Below, one piece after another: positions 36,201 through 45,300 of a DNA stretch of 64,000 nucleotides. The stretch spans positions 22,139,617 through 22,203,616 of the forward strand of contig OX457041.1 in NCBI GenBank assembly GCA_949752735.1, in the 5' to 3' direction. Position 1 is the first letter of the stretch, and the number at the start of each line of letters is the position of its first letter. The position numbers were made by a program, and so were the translations under genes. The stretch comes from Lumbricus terrestris (Eukaryota; Annelida; Clitellata; Crassiclitellata; Lumbricidae). Below the pieces are notes generated by a model. That model saw only the letters and a program-made list of their open reading frames with translations. It did no database searches and was not told the DNA's origin.

Positions 36201-39200
36201 GCCGACTTCAACATCCTTTTTTTTTGTCCACTACGTTCGTGTGACAGACATGATCTTGTCCCGCGAAACAAGGACTGCTTTTGCCAAAACTCGAGCTTTT
36301 GCCTTCGTTGACCTGCGCTTTGGTATCGACTCTGTCTCCATTGACACGTTCTTTGTTATTAACTGGTACCCAAATCACATCTTTTCGCCGTCTTAAAATA
36401 GCTTTATTTTATCTGGGTCTGTCGCACTGGGAGCGCCTCAGATTGGTTTGCACTGTGAGAAGAGCTTTATACATTTATAGATACAATACAATGCCAGCGG
36501 GAAATTACAGTTTTGATGTAACTCTGGGAAAACTATGCATTTAGGCCAGAAATGGTGGCAAGAGAAAGTCACTCAGAGCAAACTGAATGTGGAACAGTCG
36601 TCAGCAGGTCCTGGAAAAATGCCAGCAGGTTCAACTCCTGGGAAATCACCATTTCCAATTCCTGGCAAAGTGCCGATGAATTCACCTCCTGGCAAAGTGC
36701 CGGCAAGTGGAGGGAGAGGAGGTGCAAAAGTCTCCACTGGACCTGAGAGGATCTCTCCTAAGACGAGTGCCACATCTCTTACAGGACCTGCACAAAAAGG
36801 TATTATCTGTGAATTTAAGTAATGAAAATTTAATTTACTAAATTGCAATTAGAAAATTTCTTGTATTGCCTTCTATAATGCTGTTTAAATTTCTGTTTTG
36901 ATCAGCTTTGAGGTCAGTTTTGTAATCACTATAAAACGATGGCCTTTTTGCAAAGTCTTGGCAACTTTATTTTTTTCCTTCCTAAATATATTTATTACTT
37001 TGTGGGATAGTTGTCTCTTCATCATCTGTCTTCTCATGACAATTTACGTGTTGTTTGCATTTGTTTTGTATCCATGCTCTGTATTGTACGACCACTTGTT
37101 ATAGTGCTCGAGGTTTACTAAAGTATAATACAATTAAATTCTGTTCAGGAAATATGAGAGTTTATAACAAGATAGTCTTGTAATTGGGCTATGTTCTAAG
37201 TTAGAATCAAATATGGGATCCATGTCCTTGAGTGCGTTATGCCAGAAATTATGTTCTAATGATAAGAATAATAGCGGAGTTTCAATATGTCGTCTATTTT
37301 CTGTTGAAGGGAAGACTGCAGTCGCACGTGGAAGTGGTGCTGGAAGAGGTGCGGTGGGAAGAGGAGCTGGTTCTGGTTCTAGCAAGGCTTCCGTATGTGA
37401 AACTATTGTGCCACTTAGATTCAAATGTGCTTTCAGACTTAGCTCATGTCTTTAAAAATTGCTCTTCAACTATTTATTTGCTCAACCTACTCTGATTCAC
37501 TGTGCCTGAACTGTGTGCACTGTCTGATTGCATTGCTTTTCATTACTGAAAACGGTTATACAATGTTACCATGACTATATATTACTCTAAATTGCACTAT
37601 TACCCTGTACAACCGTCATATTAGAGTTATTACAACCTCTAATCATCGGATCATGCGGTTATTTGCTCTAGATATTTCTTTGTATGTTTGTATGTGCACT
37701 TGTTATAGCACTCCTTCAAGCTCTCTCTACTCAGAGGTGCTCTCAACTACAGAGCGAACACTGCATCAGAGTTTCATGCCAAAGCGCTGAGCAATTGCGA
37801 GTGAAGGCCTTGCCCAAGGTCCCTACGCGACGACTTGAGGTGGATTCGAACCTGCAACCCTTTGGCTGTAAGGCGATGAACATATCCACTTTACACCACC
37901 GCGCCCCATAATTTTAGGTTGATGTTATGTCCCAAGCTGGAGCTAGCTTATCTCCTCACACCTCGGGAACAGCGGGGTAGGCACACAGCAGTATTCTGCA
38001 TATGACATGCACCAAAAACTCGTTATGACTTGGTCAATGGGAGCTATATTAAAAACTCCTTAATTATAATGAGTGTATTTTCTGGAGGTCATTCAATCAA
38101 TCAACCAATTTCGTTTATTCAAGACTTCAAGCTGCAGAACGCAGCTCGTTAAATTTAAATTTAAAGTGAATTTAACTTATAAATAATTTAAGAATCTATG
38201 ATCCAGTGTTCAGGATTCAAGTTTTAATAAAGCATGTTACATGAAGTCTCCAGTATACACAGGCTACTTTATTACTTGTGCTTGTACGTTTTTTAGTTTC
38301 TGCTGCTGCACTCCTGCAATTCTTATTCATCTTGCACTGGATTTTGAATGTGTTTAGGTTGTGCTTGGCAAAAGTCCTGCAAAAACAGCAGCACCCAATT
38401 CAAGCAACACCTCTGCCACACCTGCTGCTGCTGCCGCTGCTGCCACTCCTCTGAAGACTGAAGCAAAGTCTGAGCCAGAGAGTACGATGTTCTATCTCAT
38501 CTAAAACTACAATGCTGCTATGACATATGTGCTATATTGACGTATCGTAACACAGCAAGTCTAACAAAGGTTTTAAGTGATTCAGAAGGTGTATATATAT
38601 ATATATAGTTTGTGCTAAAACCACTTCATATTTACCTGGAATTGTGCTAAAACCACTTCATATTTACCTGGAATGCTTTTATAGCCCAAGTTTCCTAAGT
38701 TTCTCATAGAAACTTAATTGAGTCATGATATGATTTCTACTGAATCTGGTTAATGCTAAATTGGATTATAACTATGCCTTGTACACATAAATTATTTTCA
38801 TAATTATGAGATAATAATGATGTGATTACTACCACTTAATTTAAAATTTAGTATTTGTTACACAACTGCGCTCTGCTGTCCATGGTGACTTAATGGTTCC
38901 TTTCACTCGCTCTGCAACAATGCAGAGGCGTTCGTTCTCTGTGGTTGGTCCAACAACCTGGAATGGACTTCCCTTGACTACGCGACAACTCCCAAGCTGT
39001 TATCAATTTCACAAACTGTTGAAGACTGTTTTTTCGCTTGATCTCGGCCGGGAGCGCCTCTGAGTAGATACCTTGAAGAGGCGCTATATAAATTACGATT
39101 GATTGCTTGACAACTGATGACTGAAAGTTTGTTAACCCTTTCCCAACCAATGTGCAGTAAATGGTATGGGAATCCTATACAATCAGTCGATGAAGGGTTG

Positions 39201-41961
39201 AAGACAGCGGCTATAAATAAATGTGTAGGCTACATGCTGTGGTCTCAGTCCGTTTGTACAGTAAACGGCAGACATACTGAATACTTGCAGCTAAACCTGC
39301 TGCCGAGTCAACAGTCGTGGATGAGGGCATCACGACGGTGGTGAATCCAGCCAGCTTCCATCCAAGGTTGGGCCTTGCAAGGGCGCTGTCACGTGGTGCT
39401 AAAGATCTGTCCGAAGCCAAGAAATACTATCTGGAAGCCATCAGTATGGCACCACAGGTCAGCAACATTGCTTAAGCACCAGATATAAGTGGTATTTGGT
39501 ATTGAACAGTAAGTGCCATATTGTAGGATCACCCTGATTGTATAGCACCAAATGTAATCGGTGTTCGATATGGCCCTGAAGTTATATGATAATATTGTAT
39601 TCTGAACCTAGACGTAGCGGTGAAAAGCAGCACTATCAATGATTCATAGATACACCCGCAGCATAATAGTAAGACTAGGCACTAAGTTATTGTCTTGATA
39701 CAAAGGCCTCATTAAAACTCAAAATCATGAAAGCATTTTGAAAATGTGATTCTTTCTTAGCCAGTTTCCCACATTGCACTCTTTTAATAAGGGGGAACTC
39801 CTGGACGGTGTACCCTCGGCTCGCTCTTTGATAATACAGCATCGAGCCTTCTCGGTTGTTGACCCCGTCGCTTGGAATGAGCTCCCGTTTGTGCTTTGCT
39901 TACCACCTCGGAATAATTTGCCTGCTTTCTACGAGTTGCTCATGACCTTTTTCTTTAGCCATGGCTGGGTTGGGAGTGCCTCTGAGTAGACTTCTTGAAC
40001 GGGTGCTATATAAATTTTTGGAATGAATGTGTTTCTTCCAGGAGCATTCGGCATACATAGAAGTTGCGGAGTTGTTGACAGAGACGGATCCGCTTGGTGC
40101 TGTCGACGTCTACTGCAAGTTTCCGATTCCGCCAAATCCAACATTCAATGATGCCTACATCTTTACCGAAATAGTGAGGCTGCTCTTCAAGACTGAGAAG
40201 TATGATGACCCAAGGCTGCTGTCCAACATGATTGCGCTTGGCAAGATTATGGGACTCGGTATGTATAAAATGTGGTTTCGTTGAAAATCACGTTACAGGA
40301 AGGTAAGGAAGGTAAGTTATAATGAAGGCTGCCTCTTTTAAGGGACTGCCCAAGGCTGCCTCTTTTAAGGGACTGCCCAAGGCTCCCTCTTTTAAGGGAC
40401 TGCCCAAGGCTGCCTCTTTTAAGGGACTGCCCAAGGCTCCCTCTTTTAAGGGACTGCCCAAGGCTGCCTCTTTTAAGGGACTGCCCAAGGCTGCCTCTTT
40501 TAAGGGACTACCCAAGGCTGCCTCTTTTAGGGGACTGCCCAAGGCTGCCTCTTTTAAGGGACTGCCCAAAGGCTGCCTCTTTTAAGGGACTGCCCAATGC
40601 TACCTCTTTTAAGGGACTGCCCAAGGCTGCCTCTTTTAAGGGACTGCCCAAGGCTGCCTCTTTTAAGGGACTGCCCAAGGCTGCCTCTTTTAAGGGACTG
40701 CCCAAGGCTGCCTCTTTTAGGGGACTGCCCAAGGCTGCCTCTTTTAAGGGACTGCCCAAAGGCTGCCTCTTTTAAGGGACTGCCCAATGCTACCTCTTTT
40801 AAGGGACTGCCCAAGGCTGCCTCTTTTAAGGGACTGCCCAAGGCTGCCTCTTTTAAGGGACTGCCCAAGGCTACCTATTTTAAGGGACTGCCCAAGGCTA
40901 CCTCTTTTAAGGGACTGCCCAAGGCTCCCTCTTTTAAGGGACTGCCCAAGGCTGCCTCTTTTAAGGGACTGCCCAAGGCTGCCTCTTTTAAGGGACTACC
41001 CAAGGCTGCCTCTTTTAGGGGACTGCCCAAGGCTGCCTCTTTTAAGGGACTGCCCAAAGGCTGCCTCTTTTAAGGGACTGCCCAATGCTACCTCTTTTAA
41101 GGGACTGCCCAAGGCTGCCTCTTTTAAGGGACTGCCCAAGGCTGCCTCTTTTAAGGGACTGCCCAAGGCTACCTATTTTAAGGGACTGCCCAAGGCTACC
41201 TCTTTTAAGGGACTGCCCAGGGCTACCTCTTTTAAGGGACTGCCCAAGGCTACCTCTTTTAAGGGACTGTCCAAGGCTACCTCTTTTAAGGGACTGCCCA
41301 AGGCTACCTCTTTTAAGGGACTGCCCAAGTCTACCTCTTTTAAGGGACTGCCCAAGGCTACCTCTTTTAAGGGACTGCGCTTTTCTAAACTACTTTTCAC
41401 TGAAGCAGTTGATGATTGATACATTGTGCATTATGCTAATGCGGTGCTGTAATGCAGCTCATTTGAATAAGTTAGCTTAGTAAGTTAAATGATTGCTATC
41501 ACCAGCAGTCGTCAGAAATATGATCTTACAACTTCTATAATGCAAAATTTCCAATAGTGCAAAAGGTGAATGCATATGGCATACCAAACTAGCAGAACTT
41601 ATTGTTCCGTTTGCTTGTGTAACATCAAATTTCTAAGAGAGTTATTAATTTAATTTTTATTGTTATAATTATTTTTATCATTTTTTTTAAAATTTACCTG
41701 AGGTGTCTGTAATCTCTCAGGTGTCAGATATTAATACTTAAGCAATTTTAACTCTGGAGTGGAGGTCCATGTCAAGATCTGGACGAACAACAGTAGCAGT
41801 GCTATGAAAGGCAGCAGCTTTGAAACGCTGAATTATGACTAATTATTATTATTATTTATTATTATTATTATATCTTTTAGTTTATTTTTTGCCCTGAGGT
41901 ACTTCATTGCCCCAGGGACTTAGAGATTATTATGTCTGAAATAAACATATGGTGGGTCATT

Positions 41962-42005
<44 letters not shown>

Positions 42006-42282
42006 AGCGAATCAGATTCAGATATGGAAATCATAGGTCAAGAATTTGTTAAACGGGTACCATACTATTGTAACTAAAATGTACCTATAGAGAGTAAAGA
42101 TGCAAATTGATGATGGTTATTCTGCTCATCTCTTGTTTTTAGCTTCTCTGGAGAAGTACGTGGAGACACTGCAGAAGAAATTCAAGACTGAATTCTTGAA
42201 GCATCTGTATGCTGGTGTGAATGGAAAAGAAATTGATGATCCCATGATGCAGCAATTTTTCAAGATTAAATGCTGGATCTGA
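25867..42282 (+). CDS. Cadherin-like/U-box/TPR multidomain protein, 1139 aa
   Basis: Nineteen exons, all phases consistent: 25867-26028, 26637-26841, 28018-28184, 28535-28832, 29227-29300, 29965-30018, 30885-31193, 31844-32065, 32469-32698, 33494-33634, 34052-34195, 34514-34739, 35597-35798, 36545-36799, 37310-37392, 38358-38481, 39291-39457, 40042-40258, 42143-42282. The ATG is preceded by an in-frame TAA 12 bases upstream. Layout: two cadherin-like beta-sandwich domains (about 3-93 and 99-190), a U-box-like domain (about 204-268), helical TPR-like repeats (about 420-810 and 970-1020), and a Pro/Gly/Ala-rich linker (about 815-965). U-box proteins are usually E3 ubiquitin ligases and TPRs bind partner proteins, so I infer an adaptor or ligase. 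I do not recognise a named orthologue. No signal peptide or membrane segment was seen, so it is probably cytosolic. Confidence 0.88.
26169..26346 (-). mobile_element. hAT-like MITE (178 bp), copy 1 of a family
   Basis: The ends are CAGGGCTTAAAATGTG and, complemented, CAGTGCTTAAAGTGTGG. A perfect 8-bp duplication TTTACATG flanks it (26161-26168 and 26347-26354). The body contains GGACGGCGTCCAT and GCGTCCAGGCAC units. Two further copies lie at 42572 and 43545 in the opposite orientation. It sits in intron 1 of the U-box/TPR gene. Confidence 0.92.
27255..27950 (+). mobile_element. LINE remnant, mainly the 3' end
   Basis: From about 27680 the sequence parallels the LINE end at 38.87 kb (TTCGCTCTGCTGCCCATGGTGA versus CTGCGCTCTGCTGTCCATGGTGA in shorter form). 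It finishes CTCTGAGCAGAAATCTTGAAG...TATAAATTTTTGACTGATTG. The part before 27680 is less certain. It lies in intron 2 of the U-box/TPR gene, in sense orientation. Confidence 0.5.
28535..28832 (+). CDS. Exon 4: U-box-like domain
   Basis: Residues about 204-268 read CPVSL, then PITVKG, HTYSGPIIDSF, DPIGEQTL and PNYDLDREM. These match in order the U-box signatures CPIT, DPV, HTYER..I..W, DP.T...L and PN..L...I. U-boxes fold like RING fingers without zinc and recruit E2 ubiquitin-conjugating enzymes. The loop between PITVKG and HTY is slightly longer than usual. Whether E2-contact residues are conserved cannot be settled by eye. Confidence 0.75.
30212..30256. repeat. (CAT)n microsatellite
   Basis: About fourteen CAT units with one CGT interruption, inside intron 6 of the U-box/TPR gene. 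Confidence 0.9.
31668..31757. repeat. Degenerate ACAATTACCCC repeat cluster
   Basis: Five or six units of the type GGACAATTACCCC, separated by a few variable bases, in intron 7 of the U-box/TPR gene. The composition is unlike the neighbouring intron, which suggests a piece of a larger interspersed element. Confidence 0.6.
31844..35798 (+). CDS. Exons 8-13: helical TPR-like repeat region
   Basis: Exons 31844-32065, 32469-32698, 33494-33634, 34052-34195, 34514-34739 and 35597-35798. Clear TPR-type helices include AYLKYLDALALDDSKALHHF followed by HVGRMLVVLGEYDKAVPRLE, then ARFYLGVALALKKG and CSSYALYLLGNAQLASYDF. The 34-residue spacing is irregular, so some repeats are degenerate. TPR solenoids mediate protein-protein contacts. 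Exon 9 starts with a Gly-rich linker. Confidence 0.7.
36545..38481 (+). CDS. Exons 14-16: low-complexity linker
   Basis: Exons 36545-36799, 37310-37392 and 38358-38481. Exon 14 repeats PGK-type units (AGPGKMPAGSTPGKSPF, IPGKVPM, PPGKVPA). Exon 15 is Gly/Arg/Ser-rich (RGSGAGRGAVGRGAG). Exon 16 is Ala/Ser/Pro-rich with an alanine run. All three keep the frame and have proper splice sites. They probably form a disordered linker between the two helical parts. Confidence 0.7.
37700..37912 (-). mobile_element. tRNA-derived SINE
   Basis: On the minus strand the head starts near 37910 with GGGCGCGGTGGTGTAAAGTG. It carries a textbook B-box GGTTCGAATCC at about 37844-37854 and continues into a SINE body. 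A truncated relative lies at 18112-18240. It is in intron 15 of the U-box/TPR gene, antisense. Confidence 0.7.
38611..38674. repeat. 32-bp perfect tandem duplication
   Basis: Units 38611-38642 and 38643-38674 are identical. They follow a short TA run, in intron 16 of the U-box/TPR gene. Confidence 0.9.
38855..39105 (+). mobile_element. LINE 3' end fragment (CR1/jockey-like ORF2 C-terminus)
   Basis: The frame reads LRSAVHGDLMVPFTR, then FSVVGPTTWNGLPL and a YQFHKLLKTVF-type end. This matches the conserved C-terminal pattern of CR1/jockey-type ORF2 proteins. It then gives a tail CCTCTGAGTAG...GAGGCGCTATATAAATTACG. It is 5'-truncated, in intron 16 of the U-box/TPR gene, sense orientation. Confidence 0.75.
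39765..40025 (+). mobile_element. LINE 3' end fragment, same family
   Basis: Reads QHRAFSVVDPVAWNELPF and then a FYELLMTFFFSHG-type end, followed by CCTCTGAGTAG...GGTGCTATATAAAT. It lies only 16 bases before exon 18 of the U-box/TPR gene (40042), so part of its tail may contribute to the splice acceptor region. Sense orientation. Confidence 0.75.
40322..41386. repeat. 27-bp intronic minisatellite, about 39 units
   Basis: Head-to-tail 27-bp units lie within intron 18 of the U-box/TPR gene. One frame reads KAASFKGLP, another RLPLLRDCP, and the reverse strand GSPLKEAAL. Because the unit length is a multiple of three, several frames stay open for hundreds of bases. These are artefacts: exon 18 splices at 40258 and its reading frame closes at about 40284, before the array. 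Variant units with one extra A recur at about 40561, 40751 and 41049. Confidence 0.97.
41387..42142. other. Intronic sequence with (TTA)n microsatellites
   Basis: Remainder of the last intron of the U-box/TPR gene. Short ATT runs occur at about 41843-41872 and a longer pure array at 41965-42004. Nothing else was recognised. Confidence 0.6.
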
Positions 42283-42300
42283 AATGGAACAATTGGCATA

Positions 42301-42306
42301 AATAAA
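42301..42306 (+). terminator. Putative poly(A) signal of the U-box/TPR gene
   Basis: AATAAA starts 19 bases after the end of the stop codon (42280-42282). If used, the 3' untranslated region would be very short. A downstream alternative cannot be excluded. Confidence 0.45.
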
Positions 42307-42571
42307 TTTTCAGTCTGCATTGATCTGCTTCATATACTTTGCAGATGCAAAGTAGCAATTACTGTTTAGGAGTAATTAATTTGTCAAATGGCCCTAACTT
42401 ATTTATTGGTTATGGATGATCAGTCTGGCAGGAGAAAGACGATTTGATTCAATTTGCATCGTTGCAGCACAATGTGTGCAGTTCAGCACTTTAATGATGA
42501 GCTACGTTGGTTCCCAAGTCACTTTTAGGGCACGGCTACAATTTTAACCGCTACATGTTCATCGTTAAGGT

Positions 42572-43245
42572 CAGTGCCTAAAGTGTGAAAAAATAAGTGC
42601 CTGGACGCCCCCTACCTCAGTGATGTGGTCTCGAGACCGCGGTCTTGGTCTCGAGACGGTCTCGAGACCAGAAAATTGCGGTCTTGGTCTTGGTCTTGAA
42701 TGAGGCGGTCTTGGTCTTGGTCTTGAAGGTCCGGTCTTGGTCTTGGTCTTGGTCTTGAAGGTACGGTCTTGGTCTTGGTCTTGAAGGCAAAAAAGGAATG
42801 TCATAAGAATTTTTCGTGAAGGAAAAGACAGCAAATTTTAAAATTTTAATCATCGGGCAACTAAAAAAAGGTTCGTCAGAAATTTCAAGCCGGAAAATTG
42901 GAAAAATCCATGTATTTTTCAGAGAAATCATCAATCTAGCCTTTTTTCGACCGGTCTTGGTCTTGGTACACTCGGTCTTGGTCTTGGTCTTGGTCTTGGA
43001 ACACTCGGTCTTGGTCTTGGTCTTGGAACACTCGGTCTTGGTCTTGGAACACTCGGTCTTGGTCTTGGTCTTGGTCTTGGATTTTTGGGTCTTGTGCACA
43101 ACACTGCCCTACCTCTCCAAAAGAAGTGCCTGGATGCCCCTTACCTTTCCAGTCTGTGCTCGCCAATTAGTGGCTGGACGGCGTTCAGATTTTAAAACAA
43201 GTGCATGGACGCCGTCCATGACCGTCAGGCACACTTTAAGCTCTG
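42572..43245 (+). mobile_element. hAT-like MITE copy 2, interrupted by another hAT element
   Basis: The ends CAGTGCCTAAAGTGTG and, complemented, CAGAGCTTAAAGTGTG belong to the family seen at 26169. A perfect 8-bp duplication GTTAAGGT flanks it (42564-42571 and 43246-43253). Subtracting the nested insertion (42618-43106) and its 8-bp duplication leaves 177 bp, against 178 bp for the intact copy at 26169. Confidence 0.93.
42618..43106. mobile_element. hAT-like element filled with GGTCTT repeats, nested
   Basis: 489 bp. The ends are CAGTGATGTGG and, complemented, CAGTGTTGTGC. A perfect 8-bp duplication CCCTACCT (42610-42617 and 43107-43114) flanks it. The interior starts with GGTCTCGAGACC palindromes. 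Two arrays of GGTCTT (about 42640-42785 and 42953-43092) surround about 170 bp of other sequence. Frames over the arrays read DQDQ, KTKT or LVLV and are not genes. Confidence 0.93.
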
Positions 43246-43544
43246 GTTAAGGTGCTGATGAAACCTTACTGTACAACTTTTGGAAGTATAGAATTGCTAC
43301 TCTAGTCTGGTGCTACCTACAGCAAGGCCTACCTTACTGCTGCTTATCTGAGTGTAGCCCTACTAGGCCTACTAGTGCTCACCACTTCTGTTTACTTCCG
43401 TTTGACTGAACAAGGTCTGCTCTCTGCCCCGTTTAAGAGATTTACTGCACAATTGCACTGCATGTGTTTGTATTCTTATAAAGGCTGCCGAGTAAATGAA
43501 CATGATAACCAAAATTACAGGTTGCAATTACACTGAATTGACAC

Positions 43545-43730
43545 CAGCGCCTAAAGTGTGGAAAAATATGTGCCTGGACGCCCCTTACCTTTCCAAAAGA
43601 AGTGCCTAGACGCCCTTACCTTTCCAGACTGTGCTGGCCAATAAGTGGCAGGAGCCGCAGGACGGCATTCAGATTTTAAAATAAGTGCATGGACGCCGTC
43701 CATGACCGTCCAGCCACACTTTAAGTCCTG
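43545..43730 (+). mobile_element. hAT-like MITE copy 3 (186 bp)
   Basis: The ends CAGCGCCTAAAGTGTGG and, complemented, CAGGACTTAAAGTGTGG match copies 1 and 2, and the body aligns throughout. Flanking octamers ATTGACAC and AGTGGCAT agree at only five of eight positions, consistent with an older insertion. It lies about 300 bp from copy 2 in the same orientation. Confidence 0.85.
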
Positions 43731-44442
43731 AGTGGCATGATGCATCTTTAATTAAGCTTACAGTACTGGGTTTACAGGCTGTTTCGCTATGCCTTTTGCC
43801 CTTCTGCTTGGCAAGGGGCTTGCATGGTATTGGCTCAAATATTGATGACATTTATATATCGTCGATCAAACTAAAAATTGTATTATGTGTTTCTTGAGCT
43901 GCTTCCATCAAGTGTTATATTAGAGTCCGAAGGCTCGTTTTTTTCAAACGGATAGCATGAACTTAACACTGCAGTTTACAGAGTTGAGCAATTCTGGATG
44001 CTGGTGTGAGCAAACTATAATAGGCTGTATCCTGTAGTTAAGGTGTATACGGGTAGACAGAGTGTGCTGGCCTTGCAATATTTGTTTTTAGTAAGGGGGA
44101 AATGACCTGCATACTGTATGTGTACTCATCTCTAATTTTGCCACTACACCATAGTTTTAGCTCTCAGGAATGTTCAAATCAGAAAATACGAGATCCAATA
44201 TAGCATGTTAGAAAACCATCCAGTTCATAAACTCAAGATATTTTTTGGAAAAATCTCAGAATCTTTGTGGCTTGGGAACCACTACCATGAATTGAGTTCA
44301 GAGAACCATTGTATATGTCATGAGCACTCTGAAAATAGGTCTAAAAGATTAAGAGGCAAAAATATGCTGATTGGAAGAACGCCGATAAGACCAGTGAAAC
44401 GAAGGCTTAATGAGCTGTGGTGGAGGCTACCATAGGTTGCGG
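43731..44442. other. No recognised gene
   Basis: Intergenic DNA between the U-box/TPR gene and the KNL2-like gene. Open frames are short and no domain was seen. Confidence 0.5.
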
Positions 44443-44511
44443 CAGGGGCGGATACAGAAATTTTCAAAGGGGGGGCCAAAATTTTCGGATATATCTGCCA
44501 CAAAAAGCTTA
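44443..44511 (+). mobile_element. hAT-like MITE, left end only
   Basis: CAGGGGCGGATACAG, then a G-run and CCAAAATTTTCGG, matching the left end of the element at 2402. The right end is absent. The copy stops where the LINE at 44512 begins, so that LINE may have inserted into it. Confidence 0.6.
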
Positions 44512-45300
44512 TCTCAATCTCAATCTTCTTTATTGACCACCACCACAAAGTAACACAAGCGTACAGTTTACAAATTCGTATGAAGGTTGTCAATAGGTAA
44601 ACCCAAAGGAGCATATGGTTCCGCAAGACAGGGTTCCCTATTTACAGCAGTAATTTATCAATTGTTATACATTGATGGTCATCTTTATATCTTCATAGTC
44701 ATATTGTAAAATGTCAACAGTTGATTTTTTTATTGAGAGCTTAAGGCTTCTCGCAAGATGGGTAAAAGCACACTAAACAGAAACAATCATAAACAATTCA
44801 TGCAGTGTAGCCTATATATGAACATAGTGGTGCATCACCGTGCATGTACAAGTGTACGGTATCATGCAAGCAACAATAAGATAACTCAAACAAGTGCAGC
44901 TAAAAGGTAACCTTTGAATTTCCGTTTGAATTGGTAAACAGTGGGTAGGTGTTTAAGGTCATTAGGTAGTGAGTTCCATAGCAGTGGACCATATATTCTA
45001 ATACTGTGTTCAGTGTGTTGCCTAGCAGTGGTGCATACCCTTCGCTGATGGTAGTTCGTGGCTGAACGCGTATAGTGGTTATGGACATTTGAATTTTTAC
45101 AAAACCAGTAGTCAAAATTAGTAGGTATTTTATGCACTTGAAGTTTATACATAAATAAGCCTACTTGAAGTTTATTTATGCACTCGAAAGGTAATATTTT
45201 TAAGTTGTAGAATAGAGATACAGTATAAACTCTATAAGGCACATTACTTATAGGGTTAGTCGACTGCCATAGCAGAGGACTTGATGAAATATTATTGATC
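44512..45300 (-). mobile_element. LINE 3' part (ORF2 C-terminus and 3' end)
   Basis: On the minus strand a frame (45242-44886) reads LPFECINKLQVGLFMYKLQ, then FCKNSNVHNHYTRSATNYH, YGPLLWNSLPNDLKHL and YQFKRKFKGYLLAAL. This is the typical C-terminal end of CR1/L2-like ORF2 proteins. A 3' region of about 370 bp ends in a GATTGAGATTGAGAT repeat tail at about 44530-44512, a usual LINE 3' end. Confidence 0.8.

Noticed and set aside
37730..37912. Possible tRNA gene (B-box GGTTCGAATCC)
   Set aside because: The acceptor stem does not close and the sequence continues into a SINE body shared with 18112-18240, so it is a SINE head, not a tRNA gene.
40322..41424. Long open frames (up to 210 codons) on both strands reading KAASFKGLP, RLPLLRDCP or GSPLKEAAL
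   Set aside because: They are the 27-bp minisatellite read in different frames. The array sits in an intron; exon 18 splices at 40258 and its read-through frame stops before the array.
42571..43250. Open frames with DQDQ, KTKT or LVLV runs
   Set aside because: Translations of GGTCTT hexamer arrays inside a nested hAT-like element, with no independent coding evidence.
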